Assembly (NCBI RefSeq): GCF_019351405.1 | Contig: NZ_JAHWZX010000004.1 | Coordinates: 1-64,000 of the forward strand | Direction: 5' to 3' | DNA from: Stakelama flava | GTDB lineage: Bacteria; Pseudomonadota; Alphaproteobacteria; Sphingomonadales; Sphingomonadaceae | Length of the DNA stretch: 64,000 nucleotides | Shown: in pieces, positions 8,306 through 18,966 of the stretch | How positions within the stretch are numbered: position 1 is the first letter of the stretch | How the letters are laid out: each line of letters starts with the position of its first letter | Notes under the pieces: generated by a model | What the model was told of the DNA's origin: nothing | The model's database searches: none | What the model saw: only the letters and a program-made list of their open reading frames with translations | Made by a program: the position numbers and the translations under genes

Positions 8306-9302
8306 GACGACGCCGTCCGGCAAAGCTGAAATAGGTGATCCATAACAGCATCATCGCTCCCGCGATCGACAGCCGCGCTGTGTCCGTGCGGATCAATTGC
8401 CGCCCAAATCCTTCCAGCAGCCCCGCCACCAGCAGCATCAGCACCACCCCGATCATGACCAGCGCGGCGCGTTTGCCCGCATCTGCGGCGGCGGCGAACC
8501 GGCTGCGCCTGCCGGGAAAGGCGACGCCGCGTCCGATATGCAGCCCCGCCGCCGAAGCGAGAATGATCGCGCCAAATTCGGTCGTGCCGTGAATCGAAAC
8601 CCAGGCGAGGAAACCGATGCCCAGCCCGTGCGGGATATAGGCAGCGAAAAAGGCCCCCAGCATCGCGCCGTTCTGCGCCACCAGAAGGATGGTCGGAATG
8701 CCGAGCGCGAAGCCGAGCGCGAAGGCAAGGATCGCGATCTGCGAATTATGCGTGAACAGCGCGGTCGCGAATATTTCCAGCCCGCCACTTTGCGGTGGAT
8801 CGTACAGCGATGCGCGCATGTTTTGCGTCGACGCCTGCATGTCGCGCCCCGCCGCCATCGGTTCGGAAATCATCGCGTAAAACCAGGACGGATCGTGCGC
8901 GACAAGCTGATACCCGGCGAAGATCGAGGCGAGAAGCAACAGCGTGATGACGATGATTTCCGGTGCCAATGCGCGAACGGCGGATGGCAGGCCGATGCGG
9001 AAAAAGCCCGTCACCTGCCGCAACCAGGGATCGCGGCAGCCGTACAGGATAAAATAGGCGCGGGTGGAAAGGCTCTCCAGATAGGCAATCATCGCCGCGT
9101 CGAGTGAGGTTTCGCGTGCGACCGACAATGCCGACAAGGTCGTGCGGTAAAGCCGCGGCAGCGCGATCAGTTCGTCCTCGCTCAGCTTTTTGGGGGATTT
9201 TTTCTCCACCCGGTCGAGCAGCGATTCGAGCTCGGCCCAGTCGGTTTCGCGTTCGAGGCGAAAATGATGTGCGGTGAACAGCGGGGCGGCAGCGTCGGTC
9301 AT
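8298..9302 (-). CDS. SpoIIM-type (stage II sporulation protein M family) membrane protein
   Basis: The family name comes from Bacillus, but such proteins are common in non-sporulating bacteria next to MoxR and DUF58 genes. The 334-residue protein has a soluble helical N-terminus (about 100 residues) and about five or six membrane segments. It includes the conserved-looking stretch FFAAYIPHGLGIGFLAWVS and HGTTEFGAIILA. The start ATG overlaps the end of the DUF58 gene by four bases (ATGA). Its place in the operon suggests it forms a membrane complex with the RDD protein, but the function is not established. Confidence 0.82.
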   Translation of the reverse strand: MTDAAAPLFTAHHFRLERETDWAELESLLDRVEKKSPKKLSEDELIALPRLYRTTLSALSVARETSLDAAMIAYLESLSTRAYFILYGCRDPWLRQVTGFFRIGLPSAVRALAPEIIVITLLLLASIFAGYQLVAHDPSWFYAMISEPMAAGRDMQASTQNMRASLYDPPQSGGLEIFATALFTHNSQIAILAFALGFALGIPTILLVAQNGAMLGAFFAAYIPHGLGIGFLAWVSIHGTTEFGAIILASAAGLHIGRGVAFPGRRSRFAAAADAGKRAALVMIGVVLMLLVAGLLEGFGRQLIRTDTARLSIAGAMMLLWITYFSFAGRRRHG

Positions 9303-10542
9303 GCTCGCTCCCGCACGTGCAGATAGCGTTCGACCAGCGTGAGCGGCAGCGCGTCGTGCCGCGCCTCGATCACATCGATGCCGTGCCGGCGCAGCCGTTC
9401 GATCACGATCCGCCGTTCGCGAAGCAGCGTGGTTGCGACATTCGCGCGCACCACGTCGTCGGCGCTGGCGGGGCGTTGTTGTTGCATTTCAATCAGCTCG
9501 ACATCCTCGAACAGGACGAACAGCACGCGATGACGCTTCAACATTCGCCGGGCAGCGGCGACCATCAGTTCGGCGGCGGTGGGATCGGTGAATTCAGTGA
9601 ACAGGATGACGAGCGATCGCCGTTGCAACCGTCCGTCGAGCGTGATGAGCGACAGCGTGTAATTGCTCTCATCCGCGCTGTAATCGATCGCCGCGGCGCT
9701 TTGCTGAAGCCGCGCAAAGTTGCGTGCGCCCGAAAGCGTGCCGCTGTCACCCTGCGGCCGGGCGGCGAAGGAGAATAATCGTACGCTGTCGCCCGATTTT
9801 AACCCGACAAAGGCGGTCAGCAAGGCCGCTGACACCGCGCGGTCGACACGCGGCACTCCCGCGATCGGATCGGCCATGGCGCGCCCGGCATCGATCGCCA
9901 GCACGATGCTGTTGTCGCGTTCGGTTCGATATTCGCGCGCGAGCAGCGAAAAATGCCGTGCCGACGCCTTCCAGTCGATTGCGCGCCGCTCCATGCCCGG
10001 CTGAAAATCAGTGAGCGCCTGAAATTCGGTTCCGTCGCCGCTTTCGGGGCGCATTCGCTCGCCGCGCTGGGTGCTGCGCAGATATTGGCGCATCCCCTGT
10101 TCGCGAACGGGGGCAAGGTCGGGGGTGATGATTACCGGCTGGTCGATGCGTCGGCTCGCCTGCCGCCAGGCAAAGCCCAGCGGCCCCTGTCGCCGCGCCC
10201 AGACGCGCTCAATCATCGCCCGGCCACGGCGCAGCGCGATAAAGCCGGGGCCGGTGCTTTCGGGCGTCAGTGGCGGGGCGACGCGCGCCGCGAACCGGGT
10301 GTGCGGCAGCGCCGGCGGTGTCAGCTCGATCCGTTCGCCCACCGCGATCGTACCCGGCGCGTCGATCGTCAGCGCACGATCGGATATGGGGCTGGCAAGC
10401 AGCGCATCCGCGACGATCAGAACCGCCACCAAAGCGATCCACACCAGGATGACCGCCCATCCGGCGGGGAAAATCACGCCCAGCGCAAGCGCCGCCGGCG
10501 CGGCGGCCGCAACGCAATATACCGCGCGGGACGTGGGATAGA

Positions 10543-10546
<4 letters not shown>
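9299..10546 (-). CDS. DUF58 protein with a VWA-like fold
   Basis: The 415-residue protein has two N-terminal membrane helices (residues about 7-22 and 27-45), a beta-rich middle and the DUF58 core around residue 180 ([15 protein letters not shown]). It is followed by a von Willebrand A-like part with [13 protein letters not shown], resembling the MIDAS DxSxSM pattern in degenerate form. DUF58 proteins pair with MoxR ATPases, probably as their effectors. The start is a TTG overlapping the moxR stop (TTGA). The order moxR-DUF58 is the canonical pair. Confidence 0.88.
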
Positions 10547-11489
<943 letters not shown>

Positions 11490-11493
<4 letters not shown>

Positions 11494-12698
11494 TCGGTCA
11501 TTTCCCTTCGCCAGCTATCAAGGTCGCGGGCTGCGTCGAGCAGCGCCGCATCGGTTCGCGCGCCCGCCGCGCGTGCCGCAAGATCGGTGAAACGATCGCC
11601 ATCCGCCTTTCCCTGCCGGTCAAGAAACGCGGCGCGCTCCGCCGGGGGCAGCCCGCCCGGCGCATGTAGCCGCGCCGCCGTCCAGTCACGCACCCAGTCG
11701 GCATAGGCTACCCCCGCACGATGCGTTTTTCCGGCAAGCCGGGTGAGCGCGGCGATATTGTCGGCAAGCGCGCGCTTGCCCGGCGCGACCGCCCGGCCTT
11801 CGCGCAGCACCGGCCCGAACCGCACCGCAGTGGCCAGCACGGCGAGCAGCGCGGCAAAGAGCATCGCGATGGTTACGGCAAGGAAGGGCGGGGTGAACAT
11901 CAGCTTGATCAGGTTCCGCTCGCCCGGACGATAGTGCAGCGTGGTGTCGAACCCGACATAGCCCGGATCGTCGGGATTGAGCGCGGCGATGATGTGAAGC
12001 GCGGCGCGCGCGCCAGCTTCGCTTTTCAATGCCTGATTGTTCATCAGGTCGGGATCGGCAAGGATGTAGACGGCGCTGCCTGCCACACGCGCCAGAAGCG
12101 CACCCCGGTCGCGGGTCAGGATCAGCGGTACCAGCGAATCGCCGCTGATCGTTTGTATGACGACGCGCGGTTCTGGCGGCGACTGGCGCAGGAAACGGGT
12201 ATCGGCGAACACCGGCTGGGCGGGCGCGCGGCCGACGCGAAGGTTCTTTATCGGCAACATCGCGCCAAGGGCCGACAGACTGACCAGCCCGGTGCGTTCG
12301 GCCCTGTTCCGGGTCAGCGGGGGGTGACGCACTTCCCATTTCGGCAGGATGATCAATGTCGGCCGCTGGCCATTGGTGCGCGCCATCAGGACATGTTCGA
12401 CATCCTCGGCGCGCGTGTCCGCCTCTGGCGTCAGGATCAGCAGCGCGCTTGCACCCAGATCAGCTTCGCGTTCGACGGAGAAGGATTTCCCTTCGGGCAT
12501 GATGTCGATCAGTCGCCTGATCGCGTAAAAGCCGTCGCCGCTGCGCGCATCGCCGGGCGGCGGCTGGTCGAGGCTGTGCGACAATTCGGTCCTGAAACCG
12601 CTCAGCAGCAGAAAGGCAAGGCCCAGCACCACCCCCGCCGATATCAGGACCAGCGTCAGGCGGGGTGCGAAGGGATTGGCGTTTTCGGTTTCGCTCAT
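11490..12698 (-). CDS. DUF4350-domain membrane protein
   Basis: The 402-residue protein has an N-terminal membrane helix (residues about 12-32) and an extracytoplasmic DUF4350-like domain of GATase-like fold, with [11 protein letters not shown] near its start. A second membrane helix near residue 275 ([18 protein letters not shown]) leads to a cytoplasmic tail. The ATG at 12698 overlaps the upstream stop (ATGA), so I prefer it to longer in-frame starts. The family is found in MoxR operons, and its biochemical role is not known. Confidence 0.75.
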
Positions 12699-13360
12699 GC
12701 GGGTTTCAGCGCGAAATCGGCATATTCGCTGCGCGCGCGTTCCCAATCGCTACGGCCAAGCGGGTGACGGGCGAACAGGCTTTTCTCGACGCTTGCCGCA
12801 ATGTCCGCGAATATCGTTGCGGCGCGGCCCGGCAGCGCGGACAGCGCGGCGATGTCGCGGCTGGTGAAGGATGGCCGGAGGAGGTCGCCGCGCCACCGCC
12901 CGATATCCTCGATCGACCGGTGAAGGATCAGGCGTACCGCCGCGTCATACGCTCCCTGCGCGGCGAGCCGGTCCGCTTCCTCCAGAAGCGAATGCGCGGT
13001 TTCGCTGTCGGGACGCCAGCCTTCGACCGGTGTTTCACCGCCGCGACGACGGGAATGAAGCAGCCCGGCGATCCATCGGCGCGAGGTCGGAAAGATCGCC
13101 AGGCACAGCGTGATCAGCAGCGCGGTGCCCACCGCGATCAGTATCCATTTCCATGCCGGTCCCACCCATTGTACGAAATCGCCGATCGAATCGATCAGCC
13201 AGCGCAGCCATTGGGGCGTCGGCGGGCGTTTTTCGACATGGGCGGGCAGGTCGAACTGGATCGAATGGTCGTTCAACAAGATGTGATGCGCGCCCGCCAG
13301 CGCGCGATCATCGGGAAAGTCGGTGGGCAGATCGGCGGCGCTGTTGCCTGTCGCCGTCAA
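12695..13360 (-). CDS. DUF4129-like membrane protein heading the MoxR operon
   Basis: The 221-residue protein has a polar N-terminus, one membrane helix (WILIAVGTALLITLCLAIF, about residues 72-90) and a C-terminal helical domain. That domain carries AAQGAYDAAVRLILHRSIEDI, similar to DUF4129 domains that sit in MoxR-DUF58 operons. The start is TTG with a strong GGGGGAG seven bases upstream. It is the first gene of a six-gene run in which consecutive genes overlap by four to eight bases. The DUF4129 assignment is by similarity of shape and context, so it is only moderately sure. Confidence 0.65.
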   Translation of the reverse strand: MTATGNSAADLPTDFPDDRALAGAHHILLNDHSIQFDLPAHVEKRPPTPQWLRWLIDSIGDFVQWVGPAWKWILIAVGTALLITLCLAIFPTSRRWIAGLLHSRRRGGETPVEGWRPDSETAHSLLEEADRLAAQGAYDAAVRLILHRSIEDIGRWRGDLLRPSFTSRDIAALSALPGRAATIFADIAASVEKSLFARHPLGRSDWERARSEYADFALKPA

Positions 13361-13502
13361 TTGCGTACTCCCCCGTTCATCGCCTGATCAGCCGCGTCCT
13401 GATAGTTTTGGAGCAAATCGACCGGAGCCGTGCAACCGTTTTCGACGCGCGTCAAAGGATTGCTTTTGCGACAAAGCCTTCGAAACCGCGGTATCGTGGG
13501 CG

Positions 13503-13536
13503 TATTGTTGGATTGTCGTTTGCATGACCAACGATA
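13503..13536. promoter_or_regulatory. Inverted repeat in the divergent moxR-operon / tetR promoter region
   Basis: TATTGTTGG and CCAACGATA form a 9-bp inverted repeat with one mismatch, separated by 16 bp. It lies 30 bp upstream of the TetR gene start and between two divergent operons. A TetR-family protein commonly binds such a site to control its own gene, so autoregulation is a reasonable inference. Confidence 0.35.
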
Positions 13537-13566
13537 AGGGTTCATGCGCCGGCCAGGGAGATACGA

Positions 13567-14217
13567 TTGTCCGATAGCGAAAAACAGTGCTGCGCCCCCA
13601 AGCGCTCCCGCGCCGGCCGACCGCCCGATCCCGCCAAGGATCAGGCGATCATGAAGGCCGCGCGCGATCTGTTTCTCGAACGCGGGTTTTCCGGAACCAC
13701 GATCGAAGAGATAGCCGCCAATGCGTCGGTCTCGAAAGTCACCGTCTACAAGCGGTTTTGCGACAAGGAGACGCTTTTCGAAAAATGCGTCCGCAAGGAA
13801 ATCGGACGCATGGCGGAAGCCTTCGATGTCGGCGACGGGTCGAGCGAAGGGCTGGAACAGCGGCTGAATGCGTTCGGGCTGAAGCTGACGAAATTTCTGA
13901 CGCGGCCCAATCATGTCGCGCTCGATCGGGTGATGGGCCAGGAATTCGCTCAGGTACCTTCGCTTGGCAAACGCATGTTCGAAGCTGGGCCGGGGCAATC
14001 GCGCGCGCGGCTTGCCGCGGTGTTGCAGGAAGCATGCGATGACGGCATCCTGACATGCGACGATCCGCTGCGTGCGGCGGAGGATTTGCTGGTTCTCTGG
14101 CGCGGCTTTATCGAGGTGGAACTGAAATTCGCCGTTCGTCCGGCGATCGATGAAGAAAGCGTGCGCGAGCGCGTCGAACATGGAACGAGAACCTTTTTAC
14201 GTGCGTATCAACGGTGA
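13567..14217 (+). CDS. TetR/AcrR-family transcriptional regulator
   Basis: The 216-residue protein has the TetR helix-turn-helix at residues about 25-70 (AARDLFLERGFSGTTIEEIAA then SVSKVTVYKRFCDKETLFEK). The C-terminal helical domain resembles the TetR_C group that follows AefR-like regulators (VGRMAEAF-like helix, then LWRGFIEVELKFAV). It starts at TTG with GGGAG six bases upstream. An unusual Cys-Cys pair follows the start (SEKQCCAPKRS). No efflux genes are adjacent. Its target could be itself, the downstream lipoprotein or the divergent MoxR operon. Confidence 0.85.
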   Translation: MSDSEKQCCAPKRSRAGRPPDPAKDQAIMKAARDLFLERGFSGTTIEEIAANASVSKVTVYKRFCDKETLFEKCVRKEIGRMAEAFDVGDGSSEGLEQRLNAFGLKLTKFLTRPNHVALDRVMGQEFAQVPSLGKRMFEAGPGQSRARLAAVLQEACDDGILTCDDPLRAAEDLLVLWRGFIEVELKFAVRPAIDEESVRERVEHGTRTFLRAYQR

Positions 14218-14234
14218 ACGGATCAGGAGCGACA

Positions 14235-14567
14235 ATGAAGTCCTTGCTTGCCTTCGCTGCCACGGCGCTTTTGCTTGCCGGTTGCAGCAGCGAACCCGCA
14301 CCCCCGGAAAACAGCCAGGGTACCGAAGCGATCTCGCCTGAAAACAATGTGGCGGCAAAGGTTGCCGCCATGACCGAACAGGAACGCAACGTCGTGATGA
14401 TCCGGGCGATTCGCGATGCTGGTATGCCCTGCCAGGGTGTGGTCAAATCCGAAGCCTATCCCGATGCGGGACCCGATAGCTGGCGTGCCCAATGTTCGGG
14501 CGGGGATTGGCATCTGGTCCAGATAAAGGCGAACGGCACCGCCAACGTGGTCAGCCGTCGCGATTGA
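14235..14567 (+). CDS. Small lipoprotein of unknown function
   Basis: The 110-residue precursor has a lipoprotein signal ending in LLLAGC-SSEP, so Cys17 or thereabouts would be lipidated. The mature part has two more cysteines (MPCQGV and AQCSGG) that could form a disulfide, plus a helical NNVAAKVAAMTEQERNVVM segment. AGGAG precedes the ATG at 14235 by about six bases. It starts 17 bp after the TetR gene and may be cotranscribed with it. No family was recognised. Confidence 0.75.
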   Translation: MKSLLAFAATALLLAGCSSEPAPPENSQGTEAISPENNVAAKVAAMTEQERNVVMIRAIRDAGMPCQGVVKSEAYPDAGPDSWRAQCSGGDWHLVQIKANGTANVVSRRD

Positions 14568-14620
14568 CCCGATGGCGTTGGTGATGAACCGGCGGTGTCC
14601 GGACCTGCTTTAGGATTGGC

Positions 14621-15196
14621 ATGCGCCAACCTGATTCGCCTTCGGACCCCGCGCGCATCAGCGACGACGCACCGACGCAGAGCCTTTCAGGAAAAGTCGT
14701 AGCGCGACTGCGCGGCGCGGCGCGCTCGAGGTCTCGTCCGCAATTCTTCGCACTGATTCCCGTGACGCGGCGTGAATGGATGTTTTCGGGGGCGATTGCT
14801 TTCCTGATCGCCAGCGTGCCGGTGTCGGTATGCCTGCTCGCCGGAATGGAGGCGCGTTCCGCCATCGGGGCGCGCGAGCGGTTGGCCGCGCAAGCGCAGG
14901 GCGCGCTGCGGGAATGGTCCGGATATCGCGGCCGGCGCGATGCATTGCATACCCTGATCGACCGACCGGGCATGGCGGTGACGATTGATCGGATCGCGGT
15001 TGCGCTTCCCGACGATGACAGGCTGATTTCCGCCCGGCGTGACGTTTCGGGTGTGCTGACCGTTGAAATTGCCACAGCCGATCCGGATCGATTGCGCGCG
15101 GCGCTGCATCGCGAAGGCGCGCTCTCGAACCTGCGCGACACCGATCAGCGGCAAGGCGACGGCGCGATGCTGGTCACGCTGAAGGATGAGGGGTGA
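14621..15196 (+). CDS. Second GspL/PilN-like assembly-platform protein
   Basis: The 191-residue protein has a cytoplasmic N-terminal tail of about 55 residues and one membrane helix (MFSGAIAFLIASVPVSVCLLAG). A periplasmic coiled stretch follows, then a ferredoxin-like domain (TIDRIAVALPDDDRLISAR then GVLTVEIATADPDRLRAAL). This is the layout of PilN and of the C-terminal half of GspL, but without the large cytoplasmic actin-like domain of the full GspL at 20.3 kb. Its stop overlaps the next start (GTGA). It heads a three-gene L-M-N-like unit that converges on gspD. Confidence 0.65.
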   Translation: MRQPDSPSDPARISDDAPTQSLSGKVVARLRGAARSRSRPQFFALIPVTRREWMFSGAIAFLIASVPVSVCLLAGMEARSAIGARERLAAQAQGALREWSGYRGRRDALHTLIDRPGMAVTIDRIAVALPDDDRLISARRDVSGVLTVEIATADPDRLRAALHREGALSNLRDTDQRQGDGAMLVTLKDEG

Positions 15197-15663
15197 GGGT
15201 GGGGCATCTGATCGCTGGCGCGCTGATCGGGCTGATCGCAGCAGCGCTGATGACCCCTATGGCGCTGGGGGCGCTCGATACGCGAACACTGGCCGAAACA
15301 CGGCTGAACGATATGCGGTATCGGGTGACACAGGCGCGCTCGCCCCGGCAGGCCGTCCTTGATGACGATCAGATGGTCCGCGCCGATACGCTGCTCGATG
15401 CGCGACGCCGGATCGCGGATTGGCTGAGGCGTGACGCGGCGCGGCAGGGAGTGCTTGTCGAATCGGTTTCGGCCGGATCCGCGCCCGATGGGTTGGTGGC
15501 GATGCAATTTAGGATTTCGGGTGGCGAAGATGCCGTGCTCGCAATGGCCGACCGGCTGGAACGGGGAAAGCCGCTCGTTCGCTTCGTCCGCTGGCGAGTG
15601 GAGGCGATCGCGCAAGGCAAGATACGCCTTGATGCCGAACTGGTGGTGCCATGGCGCGGTTGA
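15193..15663 (+). CDS. Second GspM/PilO-like assembly-platform protein
   Basis: The 156-residue protein has an N-terminal membrane helix (LIAGALIGLIAAALMTPMALG), a helical linker (RRRIADWLRRDAARQG) and a PilO/GspM-b type ferredoxin-like fold (VLVESVSAG, then FRISGGEDAVLAMADRLE). It begins with GTG overlapping the previous stop. The canonical GspM is encoded separately at 21.4 kb, so this is a second copy of that role. The family usually dimerises with GspL or PilN in the inner membrane. Confidence 0.65.
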   Translation: MRVGHLIAGALIGLIAAALMTPMALGALDTRTLAETRLNDMRYRVTQARSPRQAVLDDDQMVRADTLLDARRRIADWLRRDAARQGVLVESVSAGSAPDGLVAMQFRISGGEDAVLAMADRLERGKPLVRFVRWRVEAIAQGKIRLDAELVVPWRG

Positions 15664-16100
15664 CCCGGCCCGAATCAATCGCGTTGGGGCTTGCGTTGCT
15701 CGCCGCCATCGGGGTGCCGCTTGCGCTGTCGTTCGGTACTATGTCGGCCCAACGATCCTCAGGGCCGTCTGACCTGACGACAAAGCTATCGCCGCGCGCG
15801 CCGCCCGAAATCGGGGCGCTTTATTCCCGTCCGCTTTTCGCGCCCGCCCGTTTCGACAATCAGGATGAAACTCCCGCCGATGCGCCGAAACTTGTCGGTA
15901 TCGCGGGGAGGATCAATGGCGATGCGGTCGCGCTGGTGCGTGGCGTCGACGGCACGAGCCGCGCGCTTGGCCCCGGCGATTCCATCGACGGATGGCGGCT
16001 GGTTTCGCTTGCTGCGGACTCCGCCTATTTCGAGCGCGGTCGCGAGCAGGTCAGGGTTGCGGTTCCGGCACCGTCCGATGACGCCGAAGCCGATCAGTAA
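15651..16100 (+). CDS. XpsN/GspC-like inner-membrane protein with a homology-region-like domain
   Basis: The 149-residue protein has one N-terminal membrane helix and a YSRPLFAPARF motif of the kind found before the HR domain in GspC and PilP. A small beta domain follows (KLVGIAGRINGDAVALV then RALGPGDSIDGWRLVSLA). That domain contacts the secretin in GspC. The gene overlaps the M-like gene by 13 bp. It converges with gspD, and the two coding regions overlap tail to tail by seven bases. In Xanthomonas the order is xpsL-xpsM-xpsN-xpsD, so this block looks like that module with gspD inverted. Confidence 0.62.
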   Translation: MARLTRPESIALGLALLAAIGVPLALSFGTMSAQRSSGPSDLTTKLSPRAPPEIGALYSRPLFAPARFDNQDETPADAPKLVGIAGRINGDAVALVRGVDGTSRALGPGDSIDGWRLVSLAADSAYFERGREQVRVAVPAPSDDAEADQ

Positions 16101-18154
16101 ATGCCGTCGATTTCAACCGTCAGCCGCGGCCCCGGTGGATTGATCAACAGGCTGCCCTTCTTATTCAGATCGCGCTCTTCCTGCCGAAGCCGGGCATATT
16201 TCTCCGCCGCCAGCGCGCCCGCATCCTCCCCGTTGCGAAGAATGGTCGGTTTCAGAAACACGAACAGCACCCGCTTGGTCTGTTCCTCGCTGTGCGATTT
16301 AAACAATTCGCCCAGCACCGGGATATCGCCGAGCAGCGGCACGCGTTGTTCGGTATGCTGCCGATCGTCGGAAATCAGGCCGCCCAGCACGATCGTCTGG
16401 CCGTTATCGGCGAGCACGCTGGTCGTGATCTGACGCGTGTTGGTGATGATATCCGATGCGTTGGAAAGCTGGGTCGGGGAAATTGACGAAACCTCCTGCG
16501 CAACGTCAAGGCGAACCACCTCGCCCGCATTGATGCGCGGAACGACTTTCAGCGTGATGCCGACATCCTTGCGCTCGATCGTGGTATAGGGGGTTACCGA
16601 CGAACTGTCGGTCAGGATCGAACCGGTGACGAACGGCACATTCTGCCCGACGACGATCTGCGCACTTTCATTGTCGAGCACGGTAACCTGCGGCGTCGAA
16701 AGCAGATTGGCGTTGGTCGATGTGCCGAGCGCATTGACCAGCACCGAAAAATCGTCGCCGATGGCGACATTGGCGGTAAGTCCGGTGCTGAGCGCGGACC
16801 CGGCGGTAACACCCAGCGCCTGCAGGATCGTGCCGAGCGAATAGCCGGCTGTGTCGAACGACGTACCCCCGCCTTCGACATTGGTCAGTGCGCCGGCGGT
16901 CAGGCCAAGCTGAACGCCCAGCTTCTCAGCCTCGTCACCGGTGATTTCCGCGATCGCCGCCTCGATATGCACCTGCGGACGGCGGACATCTAGATCATGG
17001 ATCAACGGCTCGATCGATCCCACCGCCTTGGGTGTGCCGCGCACCACCACCGCGTTCAGTTCGGGGGCGGGCTGAACGGTCATGTCAGGTGTCGAAAACC
17101 CTTGCGCAACGGGCGTGTTGCCGCTGGCGCTGCTGCCATTGTCGGCAAGGCTGTTGGTGGTGGTCGTGCCTGTCGTGCCGGTGCCCGCAAGCGAAGCGGC
17201 GTTGTTGGCATTGGTGAGCGAGGAGAGCGCGGAACTGCTCGTCGCGCCCGACAGGCCGATACGCGGCCCCGTCAGGCTGCGCGCTACAGGATTCGTGGCG
17301 CTGCTCGTGCTTTCGCCGCCCAATATGCCGCGAAGCACTTCGGTAACCGATTCGGCATCGGCATAGTTCAGGCGGAACATCCGTGTGATCGGCGTCGCCC
17401 CGCCGGGCTTGTCCATCCCCGCCACCATCCGCCGCGCATCGGCGACAGCGGCGGGCGTCCCGCGCACAATGACACTGTTGCTTCGCGCATCGCCCGCGAC
17501 CTGTGCGCCGTCATCGCCCATCACGCTTTTCAGCGCGGCGGCAACTTCCGACGCGTTTCCGTTTTCCAGCGGAATCACCGCAAAGCTCGATCCGCCGCCG
17601 ACATCCAGCGATCGGACCAGCGCCTCTATCCGGCGAACATTGTCCGAATAGTCGGTGACCACGATGGCATTGGGGCTTTTGAGCGGTTCCACGCTGCCGA
17701 ATGTGGCGACCAGCGGCCGGGCGATCCGTGCGGCATCGTCGGCCGGAACATTGGCAAGGCGAATCATCCGCGTCACCAGTTCCTGCCCGCCCGCGCCCCT
17801 TCGCGGAACGCCGCCGTCGCGCACCGCCGCCGCCTGCGGAACGATGCGCCACGCCCGACCTGACTGGACCGCGGCGAAGCCGTTGGCGCGAAGAACCGAC
17901 TGGAACAATTCCCACACGCCGGAGGGGGACAGCGGCTCGGCAGAGGTGACGGTCACGGTGCCCTTCACGCTGGGATCGAGGATCAGCGTGCGGCCGGTCA
18001 GCCGCGAAATCTGTTCGGCTACCTGCGCGATGTCCACGCCGCGCATATTGACCACGATATCGGCGGGCGCGCCGTCGACCTGCGCGGTGGCGACGGAAGG
18101 AAGCATCCCGGCAAGGGTAATCGCAGCGGAAAAGTGGCGGAGGGGTTTCAGCAC
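16094..18154 (-). CDS. gspD: Type II secretion secretin GspD
   Basis: GspD forms the outer-membrane channel of the type II secretion system. The 686-residue precursor has a Sec signal ending near SVATAQ, the N0 domain (NMRGVDIAQVAEQISRLTGRTLILDPSVKGTVTV), repeated N1-N3 domains with VVTDYSDNVRRIEALV, and a low-complexity Ser/Thr/Asn linker near residues 300-345 inside N3. The secretin core near residue 560 contains VPFVTGSI and the terminal VLGGLISDD and VPLLGDIPVLGELF motifs. The start is GTG. It is the last gene of the gspG-H-I-C-D run. No pilotin gene is visible. Confidence 0.95.
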   Translation of the reverse strand: MLKPLRHFSAAITLAGMLPSVATAQVDGAPADIVVNMRGVDIAQVAEQISRLTGRTLILDPSVKGTVTVTSAEPLSPSGVWELFQSVLRANGFAAVQSGRAWRIVPQAAAVRDGGVPRRGAGGQELVTRMIRLANVPADDAARIARPLVATFGSVEPLKSPNAIVVTDYSDNVRRIEALVRSLDVGGGSSFAVIPLENGNASEVAAALKSVMGDDGAQVAGDARSNSVIVRGTPAAVADARRMVAGMDKPGGATPITRMFRLNYADAESVTEVLRGILGGESTSSATNPVARSLTGPRIGLSGATSSSALSSLTNANNAASLAGTGTTGTTTTNSLADNGSSASGNTPVAQGFSTPDMTVQPAPELNAVVVRGTPKAVGSIEPLIHDLDVRRPQVHIEAAIAEITGDEAEKLGVQLGLTAGALTNVEGGGTSFDTAGYSLGTILQALGVTAGSALSTGLTANVAIGDDFSVLVNALGTSTNANLLSTPQVTVLDNESAQIVVGQNVPFVTGSILTDSSSVTPYTTIERKDVGITLKVVPRINAGEVVRLDVAQEVSSISPTQLSNASDIITNTRQITTSVLADNGQTIVLGGLISDDRQHTEQRVPLLGDIPVLGELFKSHSEEQTKRVLFVFLKPTILRNGEDAGALAAEKYARLRQEERDLNKKGSLLINPPGPRLTVEIDGIY

Positions 18155-18165
18155 GAATACTGCCT

Positions 18166-18966
18166 TTAACGGATGGGAACGGTGACGGTAACCGTCTTTC
18201 CGTTTCTCAGGATCTGAACCTGGGCGCTGCCGCTGGCGGCGGCCGCGGCCAGCGCGGACTGGGCCGAAGCGGGATCGGAAACGCTTTGCCCGTTGACCGA
18301 TGTGATGACGTCACCGGCGTTCAGGCCGGGCGGTGCATCGGTGCCGATCGCATAGCCCTGCGGCGTCGGCCGGGCATCGAAGCGCGACAGCAGCGCGCCG
18401 GGATCGGCCGCCGGAGACGGGGCGGGTACAGGCTGAGCGATCGGCGCGGCGGTCACCGCCGAGGCTCCGGCACTGTTGCCGCCCGGCCGTGCGGTTTCGT
18501 CGCCGGGCGCGCGGAACGGATCGGGAAAGGCGAGATATTCCATTCGCCCGCCATGGTTCAGTATCACCCGGTCGCGCCGAATCGCGGCGATGGTCGCGCC
18601 TGCCACCTGGTCACCGACAGCGAAGGTCTTCGGATCATCATTTCCCACTTTGATAAAGGCGGTGGACAGCGACGTGGGCACGGCGAAGACCACGCCTTTC
18701 AACTCCGCGCCGATACTGGTCGGCACGCTTGCATCGGTGATCGTCGCCTTGCCGAAAGGTGACAGCGCCAATGCGGAATCCGTTCCCGTACCGACGCGCA
18801 CCGGCTTGCCTGCCGACGGGACGGTGATCGCACCGGTTCCGGCATGCCCCGCCAGCCGCCAGGTCAGCCCGGCCAGCGCAAAGGCGACCGAAACGACCAT
18901 CGCGCCAGCGATCAGGTCGATCGCGGTGCGCAACTGGCGCGGTGTGGGGCGATAGTCTGCGATCAT
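18166..18966 (-). CDS. gspC: Type II secretion protein GspC with PDZ domain
   Basis: GspC links the inner-membrane platform to the secretin. The 266-residue protein has a membrane helix (residues 19-39), an HR domain (GAELKGVVFAVPTSLSTAFIKV, then DQVAGATIAAIRRDRVILNHGGRMEYL), a Pro/Ala-rich linker and a C-terminal PDZ domain with GLNAGDVITSVNGQSVSD. Its start overlaps the end of gspI (ATGA), and gspD follows after 11 bp. The separate short XpsN/GspC-like protein at 15.7 kb duplicates the HR function but lacks the PDZ domain. Confidence 0.93.
   Translation of the reverse strand: MIADYRPTPRQLRTAIDLIAGAMVVSVAFALAGLTWRLAGHAGTGAITVPSAGKPVRVGTGTDSALALSPFGKATITDASVPTSIGAELKGVVFAVPTSLSTAFIKVGNDDPKTFAVGDQVAGATIAAIRRDRVILNHGGRMEYLAFPDPFRAPGDETARPGGNSAGASAVTAAPIAQPVPAPSPAADPGALLSRFDARPTPQGYAIGTDAPPGLNAGDVITSVNGQSVSDPASAQSALAAAAASGSAQVQILRNGKTVTVTVPIR

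Noticed and set aside
13357..14181. Long minus-strand open frame opposite the TetR gene
   Set aside because: The plus strand codes for a clear TetR protein with a good ribosome site. The opposite frame has no domain and is a by-product of high GC.
16300..16400. Possible frameshift or truncation in gspD
   Set aside because: The frame is continuous over 686 residues, and the terminal secretin motifs are all present in order.
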